From assembly GCA_023213395.1 (NCBI GenBank), contig CM041465.1, positions 211,055,741-211,119,740 on the forward strand: DNA of 64,000 nt, in the 5' to 3' direction. The translations under genes were made by a program, and so were the position numbers. A model generated the notes under the pieces. That model did no database searches. It worked only from the letters and a program-made list of their open reading frames with translations, and was not told where the DNA came from. This DNA comes from Cycas panzhihuaensis. Its lineage: Eukaryota > Cycadophyta. This document shows positions 12,723 to 24,248 of this stretch, piece after piece (the first letter of the stretch is position 1; every line of letters starts with the position of its first letter).

Positions 12723-12830
12723 GATAACAGCCTTATACACTTCAATGTCCTTCAGATCTTGATAATAATCGGCAAATGCACAGTAAGCGCTAATAACGTC
12801 CACAGTATGCAAGGCATCAACAACAAAAGT
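12723..12830 (-). pseudogene. Coding-like fragment of unknown origin inside the element
   Basis: 36 sense codons ending in TGA at 12,720, reading TFVVDALHTVDVI, SAYCAFADYYQDLKDIEVYK and AVI. Amino acid composition is that of a soluble helical protein rather than AT-driven noise, and the GC content is higher than in the flanks. It is probably another captured exon, but I do not recognise the gene. It sits between the pfkB-like fragment and the gag. Confidence 0.3.
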
Positions 12831-12982
12831 GTAGCTCTATCTTTATGAGTACAGCCTGCCAGGACTGCTAGTACTGTCCTTATTTCAGCCAGCTATCAAA
12901 ACTAGTAGGGTTGTCATGTCTTTGACCAAGATTCACAAGAACTCAACATAAGACTGACTTACAGTTTCTTATCACATGATCA

Positions 12983-13102
12983 AATTCTGCAGTGTTCACC
13001 CTCTTTCTTCGGCACTTCCCTTAGAAACTGGTCATACATATCATTACCAACCTGACCGAGAGTCATACTGTGAAGCCCAAGCCTAGCTGCTACAATTGCA
13101 AA
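12983..13102 (-). pseudogene. pfkB-family sugar kinase fragment (captured)
   Basis: 40 sense codons, bounded by TGA on both sides. They read FAIVAARLGL, then HSMTLGQVGNDMYDQFL, then REVPKKEGEHC. This is the N-terminal region of pfkB/ribokinase-type carbohydrate kinases, where N-x-A-x-A-x-A-R-L-G-L is followed by a (G)-x-V-G-x-D-x-x-G-x-F-L strand-helix unit and L...GV. Closest in memory to plant plastid-type pfkB proteins, but that is recall, not a search. The conserved Asn and the second Gly of the motif are lost (D-Q-F for G-x-F). No catalytic region (GAGD) is present, so there is no function. It lies in the foreign part of the LTR element, same strand as the hydrolase fragment. Confidence 0.6.
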
Positions 13103-13274
13103 TCAATCTCAGATAGAGGAGAATCTGCCACATCAGTCTTGGGGATTCAATCAGAGTAGTTCTCTACCTAGTAGTGGTGGCACAGGACTTGGAAGTAATT
13201 GATGATGAGGACAAGACTATGGACGAGATTGAGGACATGAAACAGTTTCGTGTTTGTGCGATCTAAGAACATGA

Positions 13275-13433
13275 GACAGGTTTCAGGCAGTGAACATGCT
13301 CTGGATGCTTAATGGCATATTTTGCAACAACATAGCCTCCAAAAGAGTGACCCAGCAAAATAAACTTATCCAGGTTTTTGGCTTTACGCCGTTCTTCAAA
13401 TGAATCAATGAACCATGCTTCAGTTTCAGAGGA
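13275..13433 (-). pseudogene. CGI-58/ABHD5-type alpha/beta-hydrolase fragment (captured)
   Basis: 53 consecutive sense codons. They read SSETEAWFIDSFEE, then KAKNLDKFILLGHSFGGYVV, then AKYAIKHPEHV. The GHSFG is the nucleophile elbow (G-x-S-x-G) of alpha/beta-hydrolases. The preceding E-x-W-F-x-x-S-x-E-x-W/R-R-K motif and the K-H-P-E-H-V that follows are typical of the CGI-58/ABHD4-5 group, whose Arabidopsis member (At4g24160) is a lysophosphatidate acyltransferase/lipase regulator. The family protein is about 400 residues; only the segment around the nucleophile is here, without the HX4D acyltransferase box or the catalytic His. It is a captured exon-size fragment in the interior of the LTR element, in the element's own transcriptional sense. 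No product expected. Confidence 0.82.
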
Positions 13434-15083
13434 CCGAAGATATCTTCAAGCTTCAACGGAGGCAAGGCGGCGATGTCAATACTACTGCGTGGGATCTTTC
13501 CTTCCATGATTTCTCTCTTGAATTTCTGACTGTCTGCATTCCTTCTTTCGGTTTGATGTGTGCAGTGGTTTACTAGATGTCCGTCTCAGGTCTTATGATT
13601 CTTTGTCAACGCAGATCTTGGGACCGGTGATTTATAGAAAGCACCGCCAATTATACTCCTATGTTCGCACCAATTGCATGCCGCTCAACAAAAAGAATTC
13701 ATGAGTGAATTCTTTGATCTATCAAAGGGACGACCCTTTTCTATTATGCGAATGGCTTCACAATCATTGACTGGTCTGAATTAATTCTGCTTCGATTCAA
13801 TAACTGCAGCTCAAGAACTCTTCATCTTCTTCCAATGAGCTAAAATGATAATCTAAACTTCACCCTGATCATATACAGCCTGCGAGTTTACAGTAGGGCA
13901 TCTCTTTCATCGGTAGCTTCTACTATATAACAGTAGTCTCCCTTTCTAGAGGGTTCTTCATGTGTGCAGGCTCAATGGGCAGTGACTCTCACGTTCTTCA
14001 CGCAGCCCATGGATTTGCAGTCGCTCCTTAGTCAATGGATGGCCAGGGTTTATTATTCTCCTTTATGATCTGCTGCATTTATGTCAGTCACAGTATTAAA
14101 CTTTTCCACAATCAAGACTCAATAGCAGAACACAATGGAATAGGGGAGACATAATGATGGTTTACGGCTCCAGCCTCGATCTGCATATTCCATCCTATGT
14201 CTATTGTTGTTCCAACATGACAATCAATCTCCTTTTTCCTGCTATTCTAGTGTTGTATGCTTCTCTCAGCTATGGACCTCTCCATAACAGTTGTTTCCTC
14301 ACGTACCAGTAAAGATACAAGCGACTGGGTTATTTTCACCATTACTCAGTCAAGTCCCTCATCCTTTGACAGTGCAATGCTTTTAGCTGTGTAGATCTTT
14401 GAACACCTTGACTAGACCATTACTTCTTCACGAAGTCATTGACTTCAGGTTTTATAGTTAGGGTTTTGACTGGGCAGTATTAGATAGATTCCAGAAACTA
14501 ATGATTCTTCACAATGTAGCCTCATAAGCTCAATTCAGATTTTCCTTTCAACAATAATCCTTTACAGATGGCTCTTAGTGAAGGATTTTCTCTCTGAATC
14601 TTTCTTATCATGCAGTAGTTGTGGCTGATTTCTACATGCTAATTTTACGCCAAAACTAATACTTGATAAACACTGACCACAAGCATCATAGCTAAGGTTC
14701 CCACATGCTCAAATTTCACCAACAGAATTTTCTTAACTATTTCCACAATAGATTTCAACACAAACATAAGTATAAGCCCTTCACTATCACCATACAACCA
14801 TAATATAGTAGCCAACCAGTCACAAATCTATGGCATAAGGTTTCCTGCACAAAGAAAAAGAACAATATTACCTGGTAAATTCTGTCTTACATCAATACTT
14901 GGCACTTTAGGGCTTCATCCTCTTCAAGCTAAGTCACAAACTGGTAATGAGCTCTACGGAGCCACCTCCTTGTTTGAATGCTCTATGTTCCATTGGGCTT
15001 CTCCTTTCTCTCAATCTCCTTTCCAACTTGAATCCTCAATCTGGTAGCTGACCTAACACTTCAATGTCCTCAACACACAACCT
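13434..15083 (-). other. Foreign 5' leader of the LTR element, origin not resolved
   Basis: About 1.65 kb between the primer-binding site and the hydrolase fragment. It is richer in GC than the flanking DNA and resembles transcript-derived sequence, but has stops in all frames. A 74-codon frame (13,283-13,507) overlaps the hydrolase in another frame; its first part (MEGKIPRSSIDIAALPPLK) could be a separate captured piece. No retroelement domain detected. Confidence 0.45.
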
Positions 15084-15095
15084 GCTCTGATACCA
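15084..15095 (-). promoter_or_regulatory. Primer-binding site
   Basis: Minus strand TGGTATCAGAGC, the common plant LTR-element primer-binding site complementary to initiator tRNA-Met. It starts at the base after the 5' LTR ends. Confidence 0.93.
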
Positions 15096-15475
15096 TGTTA
15101 AGCTTTTAACATGGAGAACACTCATCAACAGTAAGATCAATAATATCAATAGAGATTAACACAATATAATCAGAATATATTACCATATCAAAAGCACCAA
15201 AGACTCAATATGAGCCTTGATGATGTGATGTCTTTACATACTACCTCAACCACCTTATATACAAAAGAGGTGGGAGACTATACATTCCAAGTAATGCATG
15301 TGGGACAAATACCTTTGTCCTCACCTATAACATTACACCACAAACTTTGACCAATAAGCTTCTATCTTTTTACATAGTATTATAATGACCCTTTAACCCT
15401 AAGACTTAGGACTATGACTAATAATCCAAGGATCCACTTTTACTTAACCATACACATTAAACATTATTTCTAACA
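15096..15475 (-). repeat. 5' LTR (380 bp) of the gene-capturing element
   Basis: Partner of 10,529-10,908. On the minus strand it runs TGTTAG...CTTAACA and adjoins a perfect primer-binding site, so it is the 5' LTR and would carry the element's promoter. Confidence 0.93.
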
Positions 15476-15480
15476 CTTAC
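15476..15480. repeat. Target-site duplication, right copy (CTTAC)
   Basis: Same five bases as 10,524-10,528. Confidence 0.9.
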
Positions 15481-16250
15481 ATCATTCCTTTGCACATTAG
15501 TTTACCCTTTAGGAAAGAGCATCCATTATGAGATATCCCCTCCCCTCTTTTCGTTTAATTGCATTGCTATGCACTTTGTATGATATCTTGGTTTATCTCT
15601 TTTCTTCTTCCTTCCCTTGCTTAAAACGAAATGAGAGTGAGGATTTATCTTTGAGAGAAAATGTATATTTATTGTTCTTTACACATACATGCTCTACTTA
15701 CCTCTCATTTGTATACATATACAACTAGTCTTTGCCCCATTGTTGCATATAGAGGTTAGACTCCCTCACACGTAGAGTGGTGGTAACTCCTTCCACCACC
15801 ACTCTTTGTCCATCCAACATCCCTTTTAGGTGGGTTAGTTCTTAGAGGACTCGTCCCCTAAGACCTCCCCCTTTTTACCTCATCATACTTACACACATCT
15901 CATCTACATCCCTTAGTTTTTTCCATGAGGACCTGCTTCCTCGTTGGGTCTTGCCTTCTCCTTCTAGCCATCCAAGGGCAGGAAGACCCCTGTTTTAAGG
16001 TTACTTGAATAACCAAAGATATCCCTCACTTACGCTACCCTTCAAAGTCAAAGGTTAAGTTACTTAGAGGAAGTTGTGCACCATTCGTGGGTCCCGAACC
16101 TACGTTCTGACACATGGACGCCCTGTGTGGGCGCTTCCTTGCACTTGTTGGATTGATCCCTTCATTCTAGAGCCTTCCGTCAATAGTCCTAATCCTAACT
16201 AGGTGTAGTTACCATCCCCATAGACGCGATTCCACTGTGTAACAAAGGAG
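15481..16250 (+). repeat. Right half of the split old LTR-type repeat
   Basis: Continues from 10,528 once the inserted element is removed. The stretch around 15,945-15,985 (CTTCTAGCCATCCAAGGGCA) matches the reverse complement of about 62,690-62,735 (CTTCTGGCCATCCAAGGGTG). Both are followed by a related TTCTGRCRCACGG-like segment, so these are copies of one repeat family in opposite orientation. No coding domain. Confidence 0.5.
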
Positions 16251-16920
16251 TTTCTTATAAAGGGTTAGTCCCTCTAGACTAGAGTCACCCTCAACCTTCT
16301 TAGCTAAAATTCACTTGAGTTAGCTAACTAAGACTAGCACTTACTATCATAACTTAAATTATGAAAGCTCAAACAAAGTATCATATACACATCAAAATAT
16401 TTTTACCCAATAGATGCAACAAGTCTGAGTAGATATGGATGTTCCACAAATGAATCTAATTTATTTTCAACAATGTTATTAATGAGTACATACAATAAGT
16501 TATTATAATTCGAACACTAGAAGAATAACTTGCAAGTAATATCTTCAGGGGGAAAATAATTGGATTATTTAAATAGATTCATCACCCAACCATTCAAAAT
16601 CCTAAAAAAGTCACCCCCAAGGAGGAGTGCATGATATGAATGATGGAGTACTAGTAATTCTTTTACCACATAATCCTAATTTCTCCTTAGTGACTTAGTT
16701 ACTATATTATAAATAGATGTTGCTATAATATTTAAGTCTTCCACATAACCCTTCACCTTCTAAACCTCTAATATTTCATTAAAAGCTTCTTTAATTTATA
16801 TTTCCTACATAATACTTGTCTTTCAAGACTTAAATAGAAAATTTCATATTATGTATGGTTCACCACTAATTCAATCTCCATGGACTATCTCACAGTAATC
16901 TCCCACAAGTCATATACCAT
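16251..16920. other. Gene-free AT-rich stretch
   Basis: No reading frame or repeat partner recognised. Confidence 0.5.
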
Positions 16921-17190
16921 ACACACAAAGGAAAATGAATCATTATCAATCCTACTTCCATAAACATACTTAAAGGAAAGGTGAATCACTCAACTCTACT
17001 TCCTTGTACATATTCGAAGAAAGGGATATTACTCAACCCTCCTTCCTTTCACACATATAAAGAAAAGGAGAACCACTCAACCCTACTTCCTTTCACACAT
17101 ATGGAGGAAAATAGATTCACTGAACCCTATTTCCTTTAACTTATACAAAGGAAAGGGGAATCACTCAACCCTATTTCCTTTTATAAAATG
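16921..17190 (+). repeat. 44-bp tandem repeat, about six units
   Basis: The element CTCAACCCTAYTTCCTT recurs at 44-base intervals (starting about 16,950, 16,994, 17,037, 17,081, 17,125 and 17,169), each followed by a CACATATA-like spacer and a GAAAGG block. Units are diverged, the later ones less so. A local minisatellite. Confidence 0.85.
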
Positions 17191-20100
17191 ACATTTTATC
17201 ACTATTAAATCAATTAAGGGAGATAAAAACTATAATTTACATATGCATTCATGACTCATACTATTCAAGCCTCTTACATAGGTTGATGGTGGTCAACTAA
17301 GAGATACAATCTATAATGGATAGTCTCTTTTAGAGTTGTAGTTTCAAGGTATAAATTCACATGCAAGTAATCCATTAACCCTCTTCAAATAACTATGTAA
17401 CACTAATTCCAATCTTCTCAAAGCTCTCTTACTAATTTCTTGTTGAAACTAATATTTACTACAGATAATTTTTCTCAAAATAGAGTAGATGTTTTCTACA
17501 ACTGAATCCTATTTTTTTTCTTATTTAATCGTAGATGAGTAATGAAAGTAATGCTAATGGATTCAAACATAATCCTTTCATTAACCCAGTAGGACTCTAA
17601 CTTAGAGCTCAAGTCTGACCTCTTTAAATGTTAACTTGTTGCTTACTAGATTTTCTGCATAGTTTTTATTTCGTAACTTTTAGGAATAGGCTTGGATACG
17701 TAAACAAAAAGGTAAGTGTAGGTATGTCCCTTAATTCTTGTCACTCTTTATTAGTTTATATTTAGTTTATATGGTTGTTATATACTTGATTGCTTGCTTG
17801 CTTATTTATCCATCCCCCCTTTTATGCCGATGACAAGTAGGACCTTGGTCTATGGTTATTTAGTCCACCCATTAGATTTCCTAAGCTAGAAACAATGCTT
17901 CCCTTGTGCTTGCAACTTCATTTACATCTTATTTTTTTACTCATTTTTATCTTTTTCAGTCATTTTCTTTGTTTTCTCGCTGATTTTTAATTATTATTAC
18001 CCCTAGTGCTTGCCATTTGTGAGTTAGATGCTAGATTGCATGCTTATTTGACGAAAAATTCTAAACAGTTGTATACCACTTTATTTTTTGCTTGCAACAA
18101 TGGTATTGCAAAGTACTTCATGGTACCACAAACATATTCACGATATGATTGTCACTGACCTAGATTCAGGATTTATGGTGACAATCAACTTATAAATGCT
18201 CGGATGTAAGTCTTGGGTAGGTTGTAATAACCTTGGGTTAGTCCTTGTCAGATTTGGAGGCCCAATAGGCCCCAAATCCTCCCAAATCTTGAGCTTCCCA
18301 AAGCTAAATCTCTTAAACTATGAGTAAACTCATGGATTTGGTTGATGGTTTTCCCCACATTATAGGAAGAAAACCACCAACCCCCTACCCTCATTTCATC
18401 TATAAAATCCCCTCCTTTTTACAAAGGGAGGAAGGAGAGCGGGGAGGGGAGACCTTTATAATTGAGAAACCCTACTATTATGCTACTAAATTTTTGCTAG
18501 AATTCTAGCAACTTAACTCAAGCCACTAGATTCTACTTAGACATTGCGAGCATATGCCTAAAGAAACTTGAGAGCCCTTATAGGAGAACCAATTGGCATT
18601 GGCCAATTCATAAGGCATTAGGTAATCCACTCCACATTGCTTGGTTACACTTTCTTTCTCTTTTGTTTAGCATAATTATTCCATGATTGTATGATCTTAT
18701 GGTAGGAGTAGCTAGAGGATTTCCTTTGGTTTCATTATTACTTTCACCCATTGGGTAGTGTTTCCTCATTGCTCCATTTTTCTTATTTCTTTATTGATTG
18801 ATTTTAGAAGTTGCAAAGTTTGGGGAGGTTTACTATTATTAGGAGGGTAAGCTTCATACTTCATTTTATTTCATTTTTCTTCAAGTTTCATGCTTTTTTT
18901 TGTTACTCTTTTTTTATCATAAAGACTTCCAGTAAGTAGAAATGCTACCAAATTTTATTTAGAAGTGGTAAGTAGTATCTCCATTTTCCCCACATCGTAT
19001 CAATAGCATCACAAATTGCTAGAAGGGGACACTCACTACTTTGACCTACTTTTAACCAAGTATGCCTTACTCTTTGTTTTTTTTTTTATTTCTTGTTGTG
19101 GTTCAAAAAAAAAAAAAAAAAAGAAAGAAAGAAGAAAGGAAGGCATAAAAGGTTCTCCATTCTCTTATTGCTTTTCTTCTCTCTTTTCCTAAAATAACAA
19201 AAAAGAAATGGAAAAAAAGAAAGAGATTAAAAATACAAAAACAAAAACAAAAAGGAATGAGTTATTTTAGTTTGTCTACTATCTCTCCTCCCCCACTCAT
19301 TTTTGTTTTTCTTAAAAAAAAAGAGAAAAAAGCAAAAAAAAAAAAAAAAGAGAGAGAGATTTGAATACACTCTATTCTTCTCCCCCCCAAAAAAGAAGAG
19401 AATAGTTACATTTCTTTTTCTTTAAGTATACATGCATTGTATTTTTTAGGTAGGGAGCTAGACCAATTATTTGTCTATTTTATTACGAGCCCAATACATG
19501 AGGAAGGACCATGTTGTCATGAGTCCCAAATCTACAAGAGAAAATCAAAAACTTTACTTAGGGTAAACTAGGTACATGCATTGAAATTGAAGAGCATTTA
19601 TGAGTATGTCGAGTCCCTCAATTTGCCATAGGCCAATTTGGAACCAAATTGCATACTTACTTTATGCATATGCACACATCCAATGCCCTTAGTTTAACTT
19701 CCATCTCCTAGGTTGCTTTTAGATTTCCCTTAGAATTGTGCTTATGTAATGCATGGATGCCCAACATTGTCATCATAAAATCCGTTCACACTCGTATAGG
19801 TCCCACACCCTAGGCCTTTTATCACTTACAAAGTGTGGCCATCCTAAGACACCTACCATTTAGAATATTTCAATTTTCAACACCTAAAATCAACATTTTC
19901 TTCCTATTCTTTCTCACCAATGTTTAGAGATGATTATCACAATGAAGATCCTCCACCCCAAAAGTAAGTATCCTATAATTGATGTCACTAAGGTAGAGTG
20001 AAAATAACTGTGTAATGTCACTATAATATTAATCATAGTTATGGTAGTTGATGAAACTATTAACCACCTTTATATCCAACTAACTAAAATATCTTTGTAG

Positions 20101-22170
20101 TGGACCCCATAATGGCCCCCTCCTATCCATGTATATAGGTGCTTTTAATATGATTTCAACAAGCCTTATTTAAACCAATTCTATTAATAAATAAGAAAGT
20201 TATAAGTGAAATAGTGAAAGTCTATTAACTTGCATTTCTCACTACCAATCTATAATTTTGACACTTTGATCTTATGGGCCAACCTTACATGATGTATAAT
20301 AAAATCTATCTTTATAAGAATAACCATCCATAAATCAAAATTCCAACATAAGGGAATAATCAAAATTCTACTTTAAATGAGTGAGTTATGGGAGAAAAAT
20401 GTGGGAAGATATACACTCACTAACTTACTTATAAACTCTCCAGTTGCGATTTATACTAGATACAACCATGTTTCTCAAGGTATGATGGTCACTATATTAT
20501 TGTGTCTTTCCACTCAATGCTTATGTGTTTCTTTTATATTTCACTTCCTTATGCTCATGGCCTTCCATCTTCTTCTATAAATATTTTTTTGTGCTTTAAT
20601 AAGGCACGAGTTACATATTAAAGGCTCACATTTCCTAGCTTGTATTTGTACTTTCCTTTATGTATCTTAGATATTTTCCATATGTCACACTAATACGGTA
20701 GTGGTCATTAACTTATCACTAGGATTTTCTTATACTTGTGAGCTTTAAACCATTCTCATGATAACCTTCTTTCAACCTTGCGAGATGTGAATTACAAGTT
20801 GAGGGCTACAAGCTTGCATTTGTACTTTCCTCCATGTTATAACTACCTTCCTCCTAACAACTTACAAGTTTCAAGGTGCAATATTTCTCACATCCTTTAG
20901 CTTCATTCCAACTTGTGATTTCTTACAATCACCTTCTTGTGCAATATTTCCTTTCAAAAACTATGAGTTTGTGAAATGTAAGAACCTTCTATCTTATACT
21001 TGCAACTTCTATTTAGTCTAGTACTTACTTTTTAGCCCTCAATTATGAGATGTGAGTTGTGAAAATTTTAACTTGTAAATTCCAACTCTAAACTTCTCTA
21101 AAGTTTTAACAATTTGATACATATGTACACAATGCAACTCCTCCATCAATTTAATAGCATATTAATAACACTCCAATGAAGTCATAAAAGTTCTAAAATT
21201 TCCCTTGACCACATCCTTATAAATATTTCCCATCTATTCTTCCCTTATTCATATCATGCGCTTTCTCATATAATACTATCATGTCTGAGCAATTTGGTTC
21301 CCTTTCTATAATGAAGGAAGCATCAAAGTAATTTACAAGGTTACAAGTATCAAAATGTATTTACATATAAATACAAAGGCTTTGGCCTTGGATATAATCC
21401 TAAATAAACTAATAACAATGATGGTGTATCCTTACACCTGATGGAGTATGAAATAAACATCCACCTTATAATGGGATGTTCTATGTTAGTTATCATAAAA
21501 TAAATACATCTTCAATTCATTACAAGGGCATTTTCAAGTGTGTTGAATTTGGGCCCTTATATTTCTACATATATGCTATTATTGGGGTTTCTTAAGCTAC
21601 ATGAAAATTGATAAAAGATAAAGGTGTTTATGTAAGTAAATAGTGTATATTTGTAGTGTATGAAATAAGCTAATCAAGTATATATATTCCAATTTTCACT
21701 ATGGATGAAAAGGTTCAACACACAGAATGGTTAGATATCATTAAAACAGCCTATGAACTCATGCCTTGTACCTTGAAAGAAGATTTTGGGTTAGCACTTT
21801 AGAGGGAAAACTCTTGATTAATATACTAATTAGCATATGATGTCATGTACCTAATGTTTATAAGTATGAAATAATAATTATTTGAATTAGTAAGTGAAGC
21901 ATGAAAGTCATGTCTCTTAGCAAGATGGCTATTAGGCCAATATATTTATTTTATACTAGAACATATCATCATATTATCTTTCTCTTGCAATACAATCAAG
22001 ACTATTATAGTCTTTGTCAGTAGGTAGCTTCCATAAGCTTTCTCTCTATATGAGTCCTATATCAAGTGGTATTAAAGTAGTATTTTAGAACCTATAGTAG
22101 TATAATTCAAATTGCTAAGAATATCTCAAAAATAAGATACCCTAACTCTAAGTATAGGTTTGCCAAGTTC
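17191..22170. other. Gene-free low-complexity region
   Basis: Five kilobases without a supportable gene. It contains A-runs and GA-rich/TC-rich tracts at 19,080-19,400 (for example an 18-base A run at 19,105-19,122). A degenerate repeat with a segment like CTTGTATTTGTACTTTCCT recurs about 180 bases apart near 20,637 and 20,813. Open frames at 18,320-18,508 and 20,377-20,580 look random. Confidence 0.5.
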
Positions 22171-22720
22171 TTGATTGCATTTTTATTTTCCATCATTATA
22201 TTTTTATTTTCTATCATTATTGCCTTTCTATTTTTTTTTTTAATTTCATCTTTTTATGTCTTCTTGTATCTCTTGTATCTTCCTTTGGTTACATCCTCTA
22301 TATATCTACTTGCTTTTGCCTTGTGTTTAATGTTGGTGTTCTCCATAACTCCCTTTCTATGTTCCCCAATCGATCATATCTCTATGATCTTGTATTCTCC
22401 CACGATTGCATCTTTCTCTCCTATCTTGTGACTACCTCATTTATCACCCTACATCCCTCATCTTACATCTTATGCCTCCCTTATCTATTGCCATCCCCTT
22501 TGTCCTCCTTGCCATTATCACTACTCATGTTACTATAGGCCTTTTTATGATCTCATTTCATCCTATGATTGTGTCCTCATATGTCTCATAATTGTCTCAT
22601 CCATTGCCTACATCACTCAGCTCACATCTCCCTCATCTATTACTAATCTCATTTATCCTCCCTACTATCACTACTATCCATGTCATTGAAAACCTTCAAA
22701 TTTCCTTCATTAACTTCTAA
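22171..22720 (+). other. Pyrimidine-rich low-complexity tract
   Basis: Strongly T/C-biased on the plus strand (TTTTTATTTTC, CTCATCTATT and similar repeats). It yields overlapping hydrophobic open frames (22,171-22,591) that are artefacts of composition, not membrane proteins. Confidence 0.6.
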
Positions 22721-22996
22721 TTTATGATCTTTACTATCTTCCACTTCCTTTCCCAATCCATTTTCTCTCTTGATTTACCTTTACCTAGCGATCCAGATTA
22801 GGCCAACACCATTAGAATGCTCTCTCATTTAAAAAAATTACACACACACACACATATTTTCTTAAAATTTAAAAGCCTATTAAGATAAAGTTTTAAATAA
22901 TTTAGATTAAAATATTCTCTATTTCAATATAGAATATTCCTTTTTACATTTAAAAGGGTGTTAATTTCCTTTAATAAAAAGGAGGTCCAAAAGGTT

Positions 22997-23020
22997 GGGG
23001 GGGTGGGGGAGGTGGTGGAG
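22997..23020 (+). repeat. G-run tract, possible quadruplex former
   Basis: Seven G, T, five G, then GG doublets separated by single bases, in otherwise AT-rich DNA. Confidence 0.6.
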
Positions 23021-23523
23021 GATTAAGATATTATTATCCCCAAGAACCATAGTTTATAGATTTATTAATTTTATGAAGTTAAAACATGGATGTTACAAGT
23101 GAAATTTTAATGGATGAGAATATGGGAAAATTCTAAAAACACATTGTAAATCCAATCACCTAAGATCTTAATATGGTAGTACAAGTATCAAAACACCTCT
23201 TACATCACACACGACAAGAAATGCTCAAAATTTTGATATTAATGGTAGATGATCACAAAGGGAAAGGCATAGTGTAGGATTTTAGGGAAGAAGAAGGCCA
23301 TTAACCTCATGAGAAGAACTAATGAAATAGGGGTGATCATACATTAAAGATAATGTAGTATTAAGATAATCTAGTAAATAAGTCAACATAAAAATACTTG
23401 AATAATTATAGAAGCTTGATGCCAAAAGAATAGGAAATGATTAGATTCTAAGTTTATTTCAATTACTTATAATCTTACAAATACAAAAAATAGAATTGAA
23501 GAAAGTGGTTATATAACATTTTA

Positions 23524-23948
23524 TATATAGGGAATTAAGTCCTATAGTTTTGAACATTTTTTGAGAATTAGTTGCAAAGCCAATACAACCACAGACAATT
23601 AGCAAACAACTGCAAAAAGAATTACATGTGATTAGAAAAATATAACATGTAATAGTATATGAATCAAGAATATAGTTAATTAAGTAATAGAAGTAGTTGC
23701 AAGTAGTTAATATTTTAGGAATATATAAATGGTTGTAAAAGAACATATAAGTGTGATTATATGGGAAATAATATGTTTAAGCTTTTGGCACTATCTTTTG
23801 TGTATAATGTTAGAAGGTTTTTTCATTTATTTGGATGGAAAATTCTTCCTTTATGGAATGAATACATTGATATTTCTAGGCATCTCTTGTGTACTATATA
23901 ATCTTTCTTATTTGAGTATATATGATGACTGTGGTTCATAAGGATTAT
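23524..23948 (+). repeat. Left LTR-like repeat of a gypsy-type complex
   Basis: About 425 bp homologous in the same orientation to 27,300-27,740 (shared landmarks: GAATTAAGTCCTATAGTTTTGAAC, GCACTATCTTTTRTGTATAATGTTAGAAG, TACTATATAATCTTTC, each compared in pieces). Divergence is substantial, so the pair is old. Homology continues about 90 bp past the LTR end into leader sequence. Confidence 0.7.
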
Positions 23949-24138
23949 TATTAGTAGGCTAAATGACCAAGAAGGCAATAAGTATTAATGGAACATGTAG
24001 TTATGAAGGGTCATGCCCAACTAACATATGGTGCTGTTGATCAAATAATATTAAATAATCATTTTGCAGATAGTGAGAATGCTCATAGTTGATTGGTGAT
24101 AACATCATGGTCATGTTATAGGACTAGGAAAAGGGTAA

Positions 24139-24248
<110 letters not shown>

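Larger units (their letters stand above)
10529..15475 (-). mobile_element. Complete non-autonomous LTR retrotransposon carrying host gene fragments
   Basis: All structural parts needed for reverse transcription are present on the minus strand. In order: 5' LTR (15,096-15,475), primer-binding site adjoining it, a 4.19-kb interior, a polypurine tract (10,909-10,917), the 3' LTR and a perfect 5-bp target duplication. The interior encodes no protease, integrase or reverse transcriptase. It holds about 2.7 kb of non-viral sequence, including pieces of an alpha/beta-hydrolase gene and probably a pfkB-kinase gene, then a copia-type gag with two in-frame stops, then an unrecognised 3' part. By analogy with transducing elements such as maize Bs1, it must have moved using proteins supplied in trans. 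The LTR similarity makes it the youngest insertion recognisable here. Confidence 0.9.

Noticed and set aside
14848-14878. GT...AG pair in the leader of the capturing element as an intron
   Set aside because: Only about 27 bases between the sites, too short for a plant intron.
16921-17190. Regular 44-bp repeats as a CRISPR array
   Set aside because: Units are contiguous and diverged without unique spacers of fixed length, no cas genes, and the DNA is eukaryotic.
22171-22591. Overlapping hydrophobic frames
   Set aside because: Three frames of the same pyrimidine-rich tract are open at once, which shows that composition is the cause.
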